NCBI GenBank assembly: GCA_947629075.1
Contig: CANRCI010000026.1
Span: 1-14,983, forward strand
DNA length: 14,983 bases
Direction: 5' to 3'
From: an uncultured Bacilli bacterium
Lineage (GTDB): Bacteria; Bacillota_I; Bacilli_A; RF39; UBA660
Below the pieces are notes generated by a model that was not told the DNA's origin, searched no databases, and saw nothing but the letters and a program-made list of their open reading frames with translations. Of the stretch, positions 14,549-14,983 are shown piece after piece. Both the position numbers and the translations under genes were made by a program. The stretch's first letter is position 1. Each line of letters begins with the position of its first letter.

Positions 14549-14983
14549 ATGAAAAAACTTAAAAATTTATTTCCTTTAGCATTAGCTATATTACTGGGGA
14601 TCGTTTTGTTATATCCATTAACAAAAATGGGATTCATACCATTTATAATTATTTTATTAATCTGTTACGTAATAGCTTACAAACTAAAAATCAAAAACTT
14701 TCCCCTATTTTTATTTATATTTGCTCTTTTAATTAGACTGGTAACGATTACACTGATCAACCCACCAGTTATATCCGATTTTAAAATGATGTTAAATGCC
14801 TCACATAATTTGATGGCAGGTAACATAAAAGCAATCCACGATTCTACTTATTTTAGTTATTGGGGATATCAATTGGGACATGCGATATATCAATATGTAT
14901 TTTTAAGCATCATAAATAACATTTACTTTTTGAAAGTACTAAATTGTCTATTCTCAAGTGGATCAATTGTCTTAATTTACTTA
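14549..14983 (+). CDS. Membrane protein, probable GT39/ArnT-like GT-C glycosyltransferase, 3' end cut by window
   Basis: 145 codons are visible, open to the last base. The ATG is preceded by AGAGAGGTG at about five bases. Hydrophobic helices lie at about 7-23, 27-43 and 49-65, with further ones from about 112. After the third helix comes INPPVISDFKMMLNASHNLM, where SDF lies in the position of the conserved acidic residue of the first outer loop in GT-C enzymes of the GT39/ArnT group. Further on, YWGYQLGHAIYQY fits the same loop. Such enzymes transfer sugars from a polyprenyl-phosphate carrier outside the membrane. It shares orientation with the 628-residue protein but seems to have its own promoter. 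Assignment beyond GT-C is tentative with less than half the protein visible. Confidence 0.65.
   Translation, partial: MKKLKNLFPLALAILLGIVLLYPLTKMGFIPFIIILLICYVIAYKLKIKNFPLFLFIFALLIRLVTITLINPPVISDFKMMLNASHNLMAGNIKAIHDSTYFSYWGYQLGHAIYQYVFLSIINNIYFLKVLNCLFSSGSIVLIYL

Noticed and set aside
1..14983. Recoded genetic code (TGA read as tryptophan), raised because all complete genes end in TAA or TAG and none in TGA.
   Set aside because: Conserved tryptophans in the genes checked are TGG, and all family proteins read full length with the standard code. Ten stops are too few to mean much.

Overview
The window is A+T-rich and reads with the standard bacterial code (tryptophans are TGG). It has strong AGGAG-type ribosome binding sites, sigma-A-like promoters (one a perfect TTGACA-17-TATAAT), and short A+T-rich hairpin terminators. 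Together with PcrA carrying a Tudor-like tail, LigA, and a large Ig-like/Fn3 exoprotein, this suggests a low-GC Firmicute, perhaps a gut-associated Bacilli/Erysipelotrichia/RF39-type lineage. That placement is inference; there is no rRNA or other taxonomic marker here. No tRNA, rRNA, CRISPR array, transposase or phage gene was seen.

Layout. 1-133 (minus) is a frameshifted remnant of an N-acetylmuramoyl-L-alanine amidase start. 134-267 holds a perfect 8+3+8 inverted repeat and the terminator of the next gene. 268-3255 (minus) encodes a secreted 995-residue protein with a beta-repeat body, Ig-like repeats and a C-terminal Fn3 domain. 3256-3602 is a 347-base gap holding its consensus promoter, repeated ATTTTGT motifs, a long imperfect hairpin (3406-3455) and a 35-codon small ORF (3466-3573). 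3603-8688 (minus) is a DNA-maintenance operon read pcrA, sugar nucleotidyltransferase, ligA, small ORF. 8825-9451 (plus) is a truncated NMT1/THI5-type solute-binding lipoprotein, divergent from pcrA and convergent with an unknown gene at 9491-10231 (minus). 10324-11244 (minus) is an SDR oxidoreductase with a tyrosine-rich N-terminus, and 11307-12368 (minus) is an unknown membrane protein with an outside-facing C-terminal domain. From 12512 to the right edge, on the plus strand, lie two multi-pass membrane proteins that look like GT-C glycosyltransferases; the second is cut by the window end.

How it fits together. PcrA and LigA are the standard replication/repair helicase and ligase. The nucleotidyltransferase between them would supply an activated sugar or similar group. 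The GT-C-like proteins and the divergent membrane protein look like envelope-glycan functions. The exoprotein and the amidase remnant are also cell-surface functions. I do not see a multi-gene defence system or other clearly new system. The most useful leads are the small ORF after ligA, the hairpins at 3406-3455 and 11253-11294, the decayed amidase and binding-protein genes, and the uncharacterised membrane/GT-C cluster.
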